DNA of 64,000 bases, taken from Prunella strophiata (Eukaryota; Chordata; Aves; Passeriformes; Prunellidae). Shown piece by piece: positions 1-10,862 of the stretch; the stretch's first letter is position 1; each line of letters begins with the position of its first letter. The translations under genes and the position numbers were made by a program. The notes beneath the pieces were generated by a model. It saw only the letters and a program-made list of their open reading frames with translations, ran no database searches and was not told where the DNA came from. The stretch spans positions 19,801,446-19,865,445 of the forward strand of contig JAZBQD010000033.1 of assembly GCA_036583965.1 (NCBI GenBank), written 5' to 3'.

Positions 1-295
1 TTCTGAGTTTCCATCACTGCTGAGAGCCTGGCTGCTTTCCCTCAGATAACAGGGAAAAACTCCCTTCCACTCCTGTGGCTGCTTTGGGTTTTTTAAATGT
101 GCTTTTTCCTTTAAAGCAGGATGTTGGATTTTGTAGAGCACTTAAAGATGTCTGTCCAGTAGTTTTGCCTTGACTTTGGTCTAGTGAATTTTCTGAGTAT
201 TCCCAGACAGATCTGATACAATTTTGTGAAGTTCTGAAAATCTCACAGTTTTTGGAGCAGTTGCAAAGCAACTTGTTGCTGTGGTGATTGTAGAA
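1..295. other. single-copy non-coding DNA
   Basis: I see no repeat, exon-like segment or RNA gene here. Short open frames on the minus strand have no recognisable domain. Confidence 0.5.
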
Positions 296-607
296 CCCTG
301 GAATGGTTTGGGTTGGAAGGACCTCAAAGCTCATTCAGTGGCACCACTGCTATGGGCAGGGACACCTTCCACTGTGCCAGGCTGCTCCCAGCCCTGTCCA
401 GCCTGGCCTTGGGCACTGCCAGGGATCCAGGGGCAGCCACAGCTGCTCTGGCATCCCGTGCCAGGGCCTACCCACCCTCACAGGGAACCATTCCTGCCCA
501 ATATCCCATCCAACCCTGCTCTCTGGCAGAACGAAGCCATTCCCCCTTTTCCTGTCACACCAGGCCCTTGTCCCAAGTCTCTGCCCATCTTCCTTGCTGG
601 CTCCTTC
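296..607 (-). mobile_element. CR1 LINE fragment, 3' end, antisense
   Basis: Read on the minus strand, this is the 3' portion of an avian CR1 retrotransposon. The plus strand starts with the reversed tail (tggaatggtttgggttggaa), then shows the reversed block around 'tggcagggacaccttccactgtgccaggc' in shorter pieces, the 'ccagcctggccttgggcactgccagg' type segment and 'gaagccattcccc'. CR1 copies are normally 5'-truncated, and this one lacks the reverse transcriptase region. The overlapping open frames on both strands are by-products of the CR1 sequence. The far boundary is approximate because similarity fades after about 600. Confidence 0.92.
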
Positions 608-3600
608 AATTGGCTCCACAATTAATTCATCCCTAATGAACCCAACCAGCCCCTTGCACACGCTCTGTCTCCAGTGCAGAGGGGTTGATGAGCTGCAGGG
701 TTTGCAGAGCTCTCCACACTGAGCCCTGGCAGGAATGTCCTTCCCAGGCCCTGCTCTCCAGAGCTGCAGGAGGACCCAGCCTCTCCCCCAGGCTCAGCTC
801 ATGAGGCTCAAATTTACATCGAATTTCCCCCTGAGCTCCCCGTCCCCACCACTGCCGTGTCTTTCCCATGGATGTTTCCCTCTGCTGTGTGTCAGGGCAG
901 GATTAAGAGCTAAAGAAACCTGCTAATTACTTAGTGGGATCAGCATCTGCTAATGAGCTGGGGTGCAACAGTCCAGCACGGGCCTGTAACAAATCTGCCT
1001 GCAGATAATTTGCTCAGAGCAGATTTTTGTCTGAGTGAGCCAGATCCATGTTTCACTTCAAGCAGTCACCTAATTAATGGCATTAACAGGGAGGGGTTTC
1101 ACTTTGAGTAGGGAAAACCCCTTAGGCTCCTGTTCCCTGGCACAGGGCAGTGACTGCAGCCCTCCCCTGGACCAGTCTTAAAAGGGTTTGGGGCTTATCT
1201 GGAGAGAGAAGCAGATAAAAGGTGGTGATGTGAAGGTGATCATTTGAACAATTTTGTTGGCATCTTGTCCCACTGACTGCAGGTGGAGTGTGGGTCAACA
1301 TCTTCCAGTTCTAGACCTTGATTGTGCCAGTAATGTCCAAAGAAAGAATCTGGAAAAATGTTTCCCCCGTGTTGATTTTAAAAAAGTTTGTCACCTTGAT
1401 GCTTAAATATCAGTTTATTAATGGTGTGGTAAAATCCTGATGGGGCTCATGGCTCCCATGGCTCCAGAGGACTGCTGGATTCCCAGAGCACTTGGATGAT
1501 GGAAACTGGGCTCAAAGAGAAGTAGGAGCCCACCTGCTGTCCAGGTATTGTGAGAGCTATTATCCACCTAGCTGGTTACCAGGCAGGTCCAGAGAGAAGG
1601 CAGTAAAACCCCTATTTATAAGGAATATTCCTGTAGAAAAGTGTAATTTGTAGCACTACATGAGCTGATTACAGTCGTTGAAAATCCAAACAATGCAGGA
1701 ACACTTGGCTTAAGAAAAGAAGCATTAAAAGCTTAATACTTCCAAGCTGTCAGAATAGTGACCCAGGGAAAGCAGGGAAGGCAGCTGGAGTTTGGTCTGT
1801 ATGGATTGGGAGGCACAGACCACAAAGTGGTGCTGCCTTAGCCATCCTGCAGGCTGTGAGGATTTGTGTCCCTGTGCTGTAAAAGTTGGAGAGCCCACTG
1901 CAAGCACTTGAGAAGGCAGCAAAAATCAGCACATGTAAAAAAAAACCCATAATGTAAATAATTAAAGCATAAAATTAAATGCCCCTGATGCTTTGTTATT
2001 TCGTGCCTAGTTAGGCTGATCTTGTCATGACCTCTAAAAAGACTTTTAATTTCTAATGTTAAATAGAAATTCAGGAATTTGTATAGCTTTTATATCCCAT
2101 ATGATAATATTTCTGTGTAGTTCACTGTTATATAAATTGGTATAAAAAAACTGATAATACAAGAGGTAGGTAATTAAAAGCTCAGATCTATATTTCTCTT
2201 ACCCATGGAAATCTTTGCCAGAGGCAGCATTAGTATTTCAAGTCAATCACCTGTCCCAGCAGCGCATTTGGAGAACTGAGGATGCACTGAGCTGAGCTCT
2301 TTTATTTCTTAGTACAGGGAGATGGCCACACTCCAAAGGAATTGGCTGGAAAACAGCAGGATAAAAGAACTTTTTCCTATTTTTAGGCAATTTTTTTCCC
2401 CCAGTGAGCCATATCCAGCGTGGTTTGGGGAAAAACTTAAAACTGGGAAAAAACCTTGTGGTATCAGGCACTGCTTCTCCCAGCACTTTCTAGTGTGTGA
2501 TGTATGGACATGAAGGTCAGTGATCCCACACCTCTCAGATCTTTTCCAAGCAATTTGTATTCTCCTGTGTAAAAGTTCTCTCTTTCTGGGCAGAAACACA
2601 TCTTACTGCAGGGCTCACCGTGCCTTTCAAAGGTTCTGTGGGATCAGTGATCCTCTCTGGCTTACACACTGGTATCTCTTTTTCCCCCTTGAGCATCAGC
2701 TGAGTTCCTAGAGATGAGCAAAACCAGCAAACCTCTGAGAGGGCTGGGAGGGGCTTTGAAGGCACTGTGATGCTTTTGGGAAAAGATGGTACAGAGTAAT
2801 TTCTTTTTGATGCTATTTTATCTTCTGCTGTCTCATTATGATGGATGTTGAGCTGGGTCAGAAGCCCAAACTTCCCACAACTGCTACCCAATGGAGTGGT
2901 GAAGATTTCTATCAAATTAAATTCCTTGTTCTTTCCCTTTTCTTATTGCTCCTCTCAGTGTCATTCCTAGGAAGCTCTACATACTTGAGGCATGTCAAAA
3001 CCACAAGTTTAAGTTGTGCACACCATAGGTCAGTTCTCATTCAGTTTGCTCTCCATCTTTTATCTCCCTGCTCAGAAAACCCTCTAAGGAATATTCATAT
3101 TGTCTAACTTGGCATTAAAATAAACACTTCAGCTTCATTACTTTTGCACACTTGATTTAAATACTTGAAGTGATTGATGAATTCTAAATTATGTTCAGCT
3201 GCACAGAAGCTTTACTGAAATTTTATAGAACCGAAGTTTGGGTCAATGGCATTAACTAAAGCCATTTATTGGTCAAGACATGGTGTTTTGTGGAAAACAT
3301 TAATGTAAAAGGGAGCTGACAGCTTTAGATAATCCAGCACACATATTCCCGTGGCAGAAGCCTGGGAGGTCCTGCTGCCAGAGCACCAGTGAATGCTCAA
3401 TGACAAATTTCAGGGAATGAGTGTTTGCTGCTGCTCACCACAGCTGCAGAGTGTCTGAGGGCAGTTCCAAGGCTGGCAATGGATTGAGGCTCCTGTGCAA
3501 AGAAAGGAAACAAGGCATGGCTTACTCAGATTGTTTCATATCCGTTAACCCCAGCTAAGGACTAAGTGTGAAGTCCCATTTCCCTGTTCCCTGTTCCTGG

Positions 3601-5268
3601 CTGGAGCTCACAAGGGTTGTTCCCTTGTGAGGCTGTCTTAGCCCTTGTGCCAGGGCTGTCTTAGAACTTCAAACTGCCCCATTTCCATCCAGTCCTTACT
3701 TACCTTTGCCAATTCATACCTATTTCTGCTAATGAAATTATGCTTTTTCACTGCAGTAGTCTTTTCTCTATCCTGGGAAACAAATTTTTGAAAATAACAT
3801 GGATACATTTTATGCTAATAAAATTAAGTGAATGAAGATGAAGATGGACATTTGATATATGTGTGGCTGACACATTTGATACATGAAGTTTTGCTGCATT
3901 TCAGGACATTGTAGCTGCATTCAACAACTTATTACCTCGAGGAGTTGAAGTTCATCACTCTTTACAACACTTTTCTCAGCCTCTGAAATGCATCAAGGGC
4001 ACCACAGTAGTGGTTTATTGTGCTGTGAAAAGGGATCGATTTTTATAATGCAGTTACAGCAATTGGGGTGTCTCAAGGCAGCTCTCAGGCACTCTATTGC
4101 AGTCACACGTTGGAGACTTTGGGTTTCGGAGGCTTTAAAAACCAAAACAAAATAACCCAGCCCAAAAAAACCTAAAAAAAAAAAAAAAACAAACCCACTC
4201 CAAACGAAACCCCAAGCAAACCATCCTGACAAAATTTCGTGGTCTCGATGTAGGGATTATTTTTCCATAAGGAAAAGGCAGCATAAGGGTTGGTTTGCAG
4301 ACCTCATTCAGGAATTGGACCAACACTGCAGCTCTGGGCATCTGTCAGGTCAGAAACTGGGTCTGCTGCTCTTCTTTATTTTAATAAGAGTTTGAACAGT
4401 TTCCTTTTGGATCTCCCACAGCTGGTTCTGATCTTAGGTTTACGGATGGAGTCCTGTAGTTGTATGAATTTTGAAAACATGTACATCTTTAAACCTCAAA
4501 AATCCCCATAATTTCTAGGTGTTTTCATAAATACTCAAGTACTTTTCCGTAATTTCCTCAGGGTTTTGTATTTTTTTTTTCCTCAAGCAGAATTTTCTGA
4601 ATGAACTTGAAAGTTTCCCAAGCATAGTTCATAAAATTATCACTCAGACCTTACTGTTTCTGAAGCAATGTTTTGATGTACCCGCTTTTGCCATGCTAAA
4701 AACTTTTCTGGGTGTCTGAGAAGGCCCAAACTGATCCTGGAAAATGGTGAGAGAGGAATGAACGTGCTCAGTTCACCTGTGTTGGCTTTCTGGGTCTGTC
4801 CTACCTGGCCACGTGTCACTGTGGAGCACAAACGACACAACGTGGACAGCAGCTCTTTGCAAGGTGTGAAGAGAGCAAAAAGAGAGGAAGTTTATTGAAT
4901 TCTGACTCCATTTATAGTTTTCTGAAATCCCAGTGTCATTGGAGGGTGACAGTGCCACCTCCTCAATGCCACTGGACAACTCAACAGTCCATCAAGTTGC
5001 TCTTCCTCCATAGAGGAAGACAAAACAATCAGTTATTTACAGAAAGTGTGTGAGAAAGTTCTGCACAAGAATGTAAACATCAGAAGGCTTTAGAGAAACT
5101 TAAAAAATCAGGGCGACATCCACGAGGAGCTTGGAGGATGTGGTGATGAAAAGATTGGAACTCTAAAGCAGATACTGTTGCTCAGTTCCCTGCTGGTTTC
5201 TGATGAATGGGAAGAATAATTTCCCGGTGTTTCTCTGGGCATCGGTGAGAGTCTCAAATTACCAGAAG
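608..5268. other. single-copy non-coding DNA, no gene seen
   Basis: Moderately AT-rich sequence with no recognisable coding exon, RNA gene or full transposon. It includes homeodomain-type AT motifs near 1070 (cctaattaatggcattaa), an AT-rich stretch at 1950-2180 and an A-rich tract at about 4137-4216. An open frame of 48 codons after a cag at about 3911 is within chance expectation. Confidence 0.5.
4137..4216. repeat. A-rich low-complexity tract
   Basis: A-rich plus strand with a run of sixteen or so A residues and interspersed 'aaaccc' blocks. It is low complexity, possibly the decayed tail of a retroposon, but no element body is recognisable beside it. Confidence 0.7.
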
Positions 5269-5271
5269 GGC

Positions 5272-5515
5272 TCAGAGGAATGCTGGGGTAGCGACTTGGG
5301 ATCAATTCCAGAAGGTTTTTGTGTCAAGCTAACTAAAATTTGGGTTTGGAAGCTGTTGGTAGATGGGCTCTGGTCATGCGGTCAGGAGAAGCGCTGGAGT
5401 GCTGGGACAGCGACTTGGGATAACTTCTAGAAGGTTTTTGTGTCAAGGTAACTAAAATTCAGGTTTGGAAGGTGTTGGTGGATGGTCTCTGGCCCCCTGG
5501 TCGGGAGGAGGGATG
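5272..5515 (+). repeat. 119-bp tandem duplication
   Basis: Two adjacent, slightly diverged copies of one segment. 'gcgacttgggat' occurs at 5291 and again about 119 bp later at about 5410, and each is followed by 'agaaggtttttgtgtcaag', 'aactaaaatt' and 'ggtttggaag'. The right copy merges into GC-rich single-copy DNA. I recognise no known family, so a local duplication is the simplest reading. Confidence 0.85.
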
Positions 5516-7770
5516 AGGGGCTACCCTGCTGGGGGGATTCTGTCACTGGTGCCGTGGCTGGAAAGGGGCAGGAGGAGCCGGAGGATCTCAGTCCTTTCCC
5601 TTCCCTCGGCTCCCCTGGCGGAGCAGGGATCTCTTCCGAAGGCAGACATTGCCCTCTCCTGGCAATGTGGGCAATGCCATCCCTGGCACGGGGAGTGCCA
5701 GCCTCTCCAAATCATCATCTGTCTGCCCCGCCTGCATCACTTTCCAGCTTTGGCGAGCCACGGGGATTTAATAGAACGTGTCTGGTGAGAGAACGGCGCT
5801 TTGGGGGGACAAAATGATTTAATTCAAAGCGTTGTCGTAGCAAAACTCCTCAAACAAGGGACTCATCTGCTGACTCACCAGCAGGGTTATTTTAATGGAG
5901 TGGTGCTCCAAGCAGCATTGTTTTCAGCAGAAAACAATCTGCTCATCTGCTTCCCTTCAGCAGTTGCTTCATGTGAGAGAATACTCAACCTATGAAAAGT
6001 TTAATAGGATCCTTGGGATCGTGGAGCATATGCACACTATAAATACCCTTCAGTTAAACAGGCTGGGCTTTGAAGCTTCACATTTGGATGTTTTGCTGAA
6101 TATCTGGCCTTCTTTTTTAGAATGAACTTTAACTAGTGGACTAAAATATTTTCTATAGACTGTGTTAAGATCTCTTTCTGTGGGGGAAGAAAAAAAATCT
6201 GCTATAGGTAAAAGAAGTGTTTAGAAGAGGATGACAATATTCCTCTGAAACATCTATTATTGAAACCTGCCAGGTTGTTTAACTTCTGAAGAACATGGGC
6301 TTGGTGAATAGCCTTCAATCAGCAGCTGAACAAAATAACTGCTTTAACAGCAGCTTTTTGTACTGAAAAGGGGGAAAATAGCACTTCAGCAGTTCCCTGA
6401 GTCTCCTGAGAAGCTGTGTCTGTTTTGTTCAGGATCTCTGGTACAAGGGATAGAAGTTTATTCTGATGCAGTGGGATCCTCACTGGTTTGCTCCATTCTG
6501 GCTTTGAAAATATCTGACATTTTCATACTTTCTTTAGTAGTGCAAAGTGAGTACTTGTAAAAACCTCCACAGGCACTTTGGTATGGGAATTGCTTCTGTT
6601 AGAACAAAATGCTTCCACATCTGATCGTGCTCCAAGCAGCAGCAGAAGGGAGGGTGGGAGTAGAGTGGAAGCAACAAACCCCATCATAACCAGATTTCTA
6701 ATTTTGAGAGCCACCAAAAATAACCACATTGAGGACATGGTGAGATAGTCTTTGTGCTGGACATCTCTAAGCTATAAAAAACCAAACCAAAACAAAAAGA
6801 CAGCAACAAAACAAACCAAACAAACCCGAAGCTGAACTCCAAAACCTTTCTACCTTTGCATCCAGACAGATTTATGTGTATTCTATTTGCTGCAAACCTC
6901 TCTCCTTGCACCATCCATCTGCAGGGACTGCACCTCCTAAAGGCAGGATTTCTGGCCAGCCAGTTTCAATACCATCATGCTGAATTTCTCTGTCTCTAGA
7001 CGGCTCATTCACCTCTTAATCTCTGAGGTTTCATAGTTTTATGTACAGCAATTCTTTCTAAAATGGAGTCACAGATTTTTATTAACCTCTTATAGCAAGG
7101 ATCATCATGAATGAATGGTTCTGCATTATATGAGCTGAGTTATTGCCACTGAAAACTTTGAAACCTTGCCCTACATTCTACATTTAAGGTCTAATATGTT
7201 TACTGAACCCTTAAGATTTAGGCAGACACATGCTATGTAACTAATTTTTATTTAGAAGCAAATTTTTAAACTGCATTTTTGCCATTTACAGGTGTTATTT
7301 TCAACTAGAAAGTGATCCTATACAAGTTATAACAGGTTCCACTTTTTGCTTGTTTGTTTATCAGAATGCTTTGTAAACCCGTGCAGGGAAATACTGTTAC
7401 TATTAGCTTTTTTAATCAGTCTGGGCTGTGATATTTTGGGATAGAAAGCATGGAAAAAAGGATGAGCACCTGCCTAAAGCTTGGTCCTTTTCATCCTTTT
7501 ATGTTTGTTTAAAAATTCCCATTTTGTTCATTTTGGTTTTGCACCTTTCCTGCCTCCAAGAAGTTAGGACAGAAGTTGATCCCAAACCAGCTCTGGTGTT
7601 AATAGATTTTATTCCCAAAATAAAGCTTCTGGGCAATATAGCTGCTTGAAGAGTAATGAGAAACAGCAAAAGCTCTGAAGTTTTCTCTAAAGTCATCCAA
7701 ACACACATCAAAAGCTGTGGCCCTGAGGAAGGAAAGGCACATCTCATTAGCGAGAAGTGCTGAAGGAGTC
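5516..7770. other. single-copy non-coding DNA with one MARE-like site
   Basis: A GC-rich stretch with scattered CpG (about 5500-5830) is followed by AT-rich single-copy sequence. An A/C-rich low-complexity patch lies at about 6776-6830. No exon, RNA gene or transposon is recognisable. Confidence 0.5.
5868..5877 (-). promoter_or_regulatory. MARE / NF-E2-like site
   Basis: The plus strand reads TGCTGACTCA, the reverse complement of the extended AP-1 motif TGAGTCAGCA bound by NF-E2, Maf and Bach families. A single 10-bp match in 64 kb is suggestive only. Binding and function are not shown by sequence. Confidence 0.3.
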
Positions 7771-8005
7771 CTGGCTCGCCTGTGCGGGGTCGGGTGTGGC
7801 CGTGAGCTGGGATCCTGCACAGCAAATGTTGAATTCCAGCGAGGCAGCTCTCATTAGAGTGAGTCAGGCTGCTATAAATACCCCTGGGCCCAGGCAGACT
7901 TGTGCCATATTGTATCAGTGTCTAAGGCAGCGCGGGTGAGAACTGACTCATTTGGTGACTCACGGCTGAGCTGGGCTCGGCTCCGCGGGATCCATCTGCT
8001 GGGGA
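7771..8005 (+). promoter_or_regulatory. CpG-rich patch with TATA box and three AP-1 sites
   Basis: The patch holds a GC-rich start (about 7775-7800), TGAGTCA at 7860-7866, a canonical TATAAATA at 7873-7880 in GC-rich flanks, and TGACTCA at 7944-7950 and 7956-7962. Further CpGs follow up to the minisatellite. If the TATA box works, transcription would start near 7903 and enter the 16-bp array on the plus strand. The AP-1 7-mer should occur about eight times per 64 kb by chance, so it is the clustering that is suggestive. No transcript is demonstrated. Confidence 0.3.
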
Positions 8006-8008
8006 AGG

Positions 8009-9072
8009 CGGGCTGGCCAGGAGCGGGGCTGGCCAGGAGCAGGGCTGGCCAGGAGCAGGGCTGGCCAGGAGCAGGGCTGGCCAGGAGCAGGGCTGGCCAG
8101 GAGCAGGGCTGGCCAGGAGCAGGGCTGGCCAGGAGCAGGGCTGGCCAGGAGCAGGGCTGGCCAGGAGCAGGGCTGGCCAGGAGCAGGGCTGGCCAGGAGC
8201 AGGGCTGGCCAGGAGCAGGGCTGGCCAGGAGCAGGGCTGGCCAGGAGCAGGGCTGGCCAGGAGCAGGGCTGGCCAGGAGCAGGGCTGGCCAGGAGCAGGG
8301 CTGGCCAGGAGCAGGGCTGGCCAGGAGCAGGGCTGGCCAGGAGCAGGGCTGGCCAGGAGCAGGGCTGGCCAGGAGCAGGGCTGGCCAGGAGCAGGGCTGG
8401 CCAGGAGCAGGGCTGGCCAGGAGCAGGGCTGGCCAGGAGCAGGGCTGGCCAGGAGCAGGGCTGGCCAGGAGCAGGGCTGGCCAGGAGCAGGGCTGGCCAG
8501 GAGCAGGGCTGGCCAGGAGCAGGGCTGGCCAGGAGCAGGGCTGGCCAGGAGCAGGGCTGGCCAGGAGCAGGGCTGGCCAGGAGCAGGGCTGGCCAGGAGC
8601 AGGGCTGGCCAGGAGCAGGGCTGGCCAGGAGCAGGGCTGGCCAGGAGCAGGGCTGGCCAGGAGCAGGGCTGGCCAGGAGCAGGGCTGGCCAGGAGCAGGG
8701 CTGGCCAGGAGCAGGGCTGGCCAGGAGCAGGGCTGGCCAGGAGCAGGGCTGGCCAGGAGCAGGGCTGGCCAGGAGCAGGGCTGGCCAGGAGCAGGGCTGG
8801 CCAGGAGCAGGGCTGGCCAGGAGCAGGGCTGGCCAGGAGCAGGGCTGGCCAGGAGCAGGGCTGGCCAGGAGCAGGGCTGGCCAGGAGCAGGGCTGGCCAG
8901 GAGCAGGGCTGGCCAGGAGCAGGGCTGGCCAGGAGCAGGGCTGGCCAGGAGCAGGGCTGGCCAGGAGCAGGGCTGGCCAGGAGCAGGGCTGGCCAGGAGC
9001 AGGGCTGGCCAGGAGCAGGGCTGGCCAGGAGCAGGGCTGGCCAGGAGCAGGGCTGGCCAGGAGCAGGGCTGG
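8009..9072 (+). repeat. 16-bp minisatellite, about 66 copies
   Basis: Head-to-tail array of the unit aggagcagggctggcc. Apart from an early copy with 'gagcgggg', the copies look identical through more than 1 kb, which implies recent expansion or strong homogenisation. Every unit contains the 8-bp palindrome CTGGCCAG. Because 16 is not divisible by three, each frame cycles through a 48-bp (16-residue) peptide repeat. No stop occurs in any forward phase or in the reverse phases I checked, so long open frames appear on both strands. The unit resembles the GC-rich cores of classical minisatellites. I do not call it a gene. Confidence 0.97.
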
Positions 9073-9568
9073 AGAGGATTGCTCATTTTGGGAGAGGGCA
9101 GCTGGAGCTTTGTTGGAGCACGGATGCTGTGGTTTTTTCAGGAGCAGGGGATGCTGGGGTTTGTTGGGAGCAGGGCATGCTGTGATTTGTCAGGAGCAGG
9201 GGATGCTCTGATTTTTGGGAGCAGGGATGCTTGGTTTTGTGGGATTTTGCAGGGAGGCTGTGGTTTTCAGGAGCAGGGGATGCTTTGTTTTTCTGGGAGC
9301 AGGGGATGCTGTGGTCTGTCAGGAGCAGGGGATGCTGGGGTTTGTTGGGAGCAGGGGATGCTCTGGTTTTGGGGATGCTGTGGTTTTTCAGGAGCAGGGG
9401 ATGCTGGGGTTTGTTGGGAGCAGGGGATGCTCTGGATTTTGGGAGCAGGGGATGCTGTTTATTTGAGGATGCTGGGGTTTGTCAGCAGCATGGAATGCTC
9501 TGGTTTGTTTGGAGCAGGGGATCTTGGGGCTTTAAGGATGCTGGGGTTTGTCAGGAGCAGAGATCATT
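9073..9568 (+). repeat. degenerate G-rich tandem array (about 30-35 bp units)
   Basis: Irregular repeats built from 'ggagcaggggatgctg' followed by T-rich spacers such as 'gggtttgttg'. The 'ggagcaggg' core is shared with the neighbouring 16-bp array, so the two probably have a common origin. Units vary in length and sequence, in contrast with the near-identity next door. The pattern fades near 9565. Confidence 0.9.
9147..9426 (+). other. three potential G-quadruplex motifs
   Basis: Within the degenerate array, 9147-9175, 9328-9357 and 9397-9426 each hold four runs of at least three G separated by loops of 4 to 6 bases (GGGG-ATGCT-GGGG-TTTGTT-GGG-AGCA-GGG). This fits the usual G3+ with 1-7 base loop rule. 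Folding is predicted, not shown. Confidence 0.6.
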
Positions 9569-10346
9569 TCTGAGCCCATTTTTTGTCCTCACTGTGAGTC
9601 CTTCTGTGGCCATCTGGCCCTGCCTGAGGTACTGAACTCATCCCTTCACTTGCTACAGGAAGCATTAGGGTGGAAATCCCTCTTCCTGAGAGGAGGAACT
9701 GGGGCTTCCCTGGCCCTTGGCAGTGCCTGTGGTGCCCCAGAGCTGCCCCAGGCCAGCAGCTGGGTTTTCCCACCAAGGCAGTTCCTGTTACAGCTTCGAG
9801 GTGATTCCTCTTTGATTGTGGCAAAGCAGAGCCATTGCACTTTGAATCGTTTTGCATTTTGTGCAGACCTGCTCCCTCAACAAAATCACATATTACTGCA
9901 ACATGACTATTCCTGGAACACACATTGCCCTGGATTAAAGTGCAGCCCTCTGTTTTTTGCACTTTATTGTAATGGAATAACAATAGCACTATAGGGAGTT
10001 CCAAGACTTATTATTTCACATACACTAACCTTCAGTTTAAATTAAAGACTAAAATCTGAACCACCTACATTAATAACTTGCCTCCATTCTATTTTTATTT
10101 TTAAAGCCTCCCTTATATCCGTGCCTCTAATTATACCTTCTGGAGAAGCTCCCCAGACTGGTAATGAAGTGTTCACCAGACACTGAGAAAAGTAGAGATC
10201 AGCTCAGAGCTGCTGGCAAGTCTGTTGTGCTCTGCTTACAAGGGATGACTCACTCTTGGCATTTAAGTTTCCTCATTTGCCAAAATCAGCCTTGCCCAAA
10301 CTCAAGCAGGCAGAACGTTCAGTGGCTACGTCAGGCTTGATGGCAC
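9569..10346. other. single-copy non-coding DNA
   Basis: No recognisable exon or repeat. GC-rich to about 9790, then AT-rich. The overlapping open frames of 146-148 codons have no recognisable domain. Confidence 0.45.
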
Positions 10347-10502
10347 TGCCTTTATTTCTCCTTCTGCTTTTATTTCTCCTTTTGCCTTTATTTCTCCTTC
10401 TGCCTTTATTTCTCCTTTTGCCTTTATTTCTCCTTCTGCCTTTATTTCTCCTTTTGCCTTTATTTCTCCTTCTGCCTTTCTTTCTCCTTCTGCCTTTCTT
10501 CC
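10347..10502 (+). repeat. 18-bp pyrimidine-rich minisatellite, about 8 copies
   Basis: Direct repeats of gcctttatttctccttct, alternating between 'ccttctgcc' and 'ccttttgcc' forms, with 'tttctttctcc' variants at the right end. The 18-bp period keeps one frame open, producing a spurious Leu/Phe-rich frame on the plus strand and a basic Arg/Lys/Asn frame on the minus strand. Confidence 0.95.
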
Positions 10503-10607
10503 CCAAACTGACCAGCTTGTACCTTCTGCCAGAGTGGATGCCTGTGCTTCAGACAGTGCTCAGCTCTCCTTTTGGTCTCTCAGGGGAAAACCCGCTGTGG
10601 CTTAGCG

Positions 10608-10696
10608 AGGATGGATGGATGGATGGATGGATGGATGGATGGATGGATGGATGGATGGATGGATGGATGGATGGATGGATGGATGGATGGATGGAT
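10608..10696 (+). repeat. (GGAT)n microsatellite, about 21 copies
   Basis: Uninterrupted tetranucleotide repeat of ggat. The pure run suggests high length polymorphism. It lies about 105 bp from the 18-bp minisatellite. Confidence 0.98.
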
Positions 10697-10768
10697 TGCT
10701 TGGAAATTTAGTCCCAACCCCAGCAAGTTTTTTCCCAGGAAAGATAGAAAAGATCCCATGACAGATCA

Positions 10769-10862
10769 CTAAGGAAATCACAGTATCATTTTAGGTTGGA
10801 AAAAACATCTAGGATCAAGTCCAACCATTAATCCAAAATACTTACACTAAGCCAGGGTTGGA
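10769..10862 (-). mobile_element. CR1 LINE 3' tail, antisense, short
   Basis: The plus strand reads as the reversed CR1 end: 'aatcacagtatcattttaggttgg', then 'agtccaacca' and 'ccaggg'-type sequence. It is very short and diverged, so an old copy. Confidence 0.75.

Noticed and set aside
3912..4060. 48-codon open segment after a splice-acceptor-like cag
   Set aside because: The polypyrimidine tract is poor, the length is expected by chance in roughly one of ten trials, and no homology is recognised.
8009..9072. CRISPR-like array
   Set aside because: Units are directly contiguous with no spacers, in a vertebrate genome.
7900..9573. 557-codon plus-strand open frame through the 16-bp array
   Set aside because: It starts at TTG, and no ATG occurs upstream of or within the array, so ordinary initiation could not produce it.
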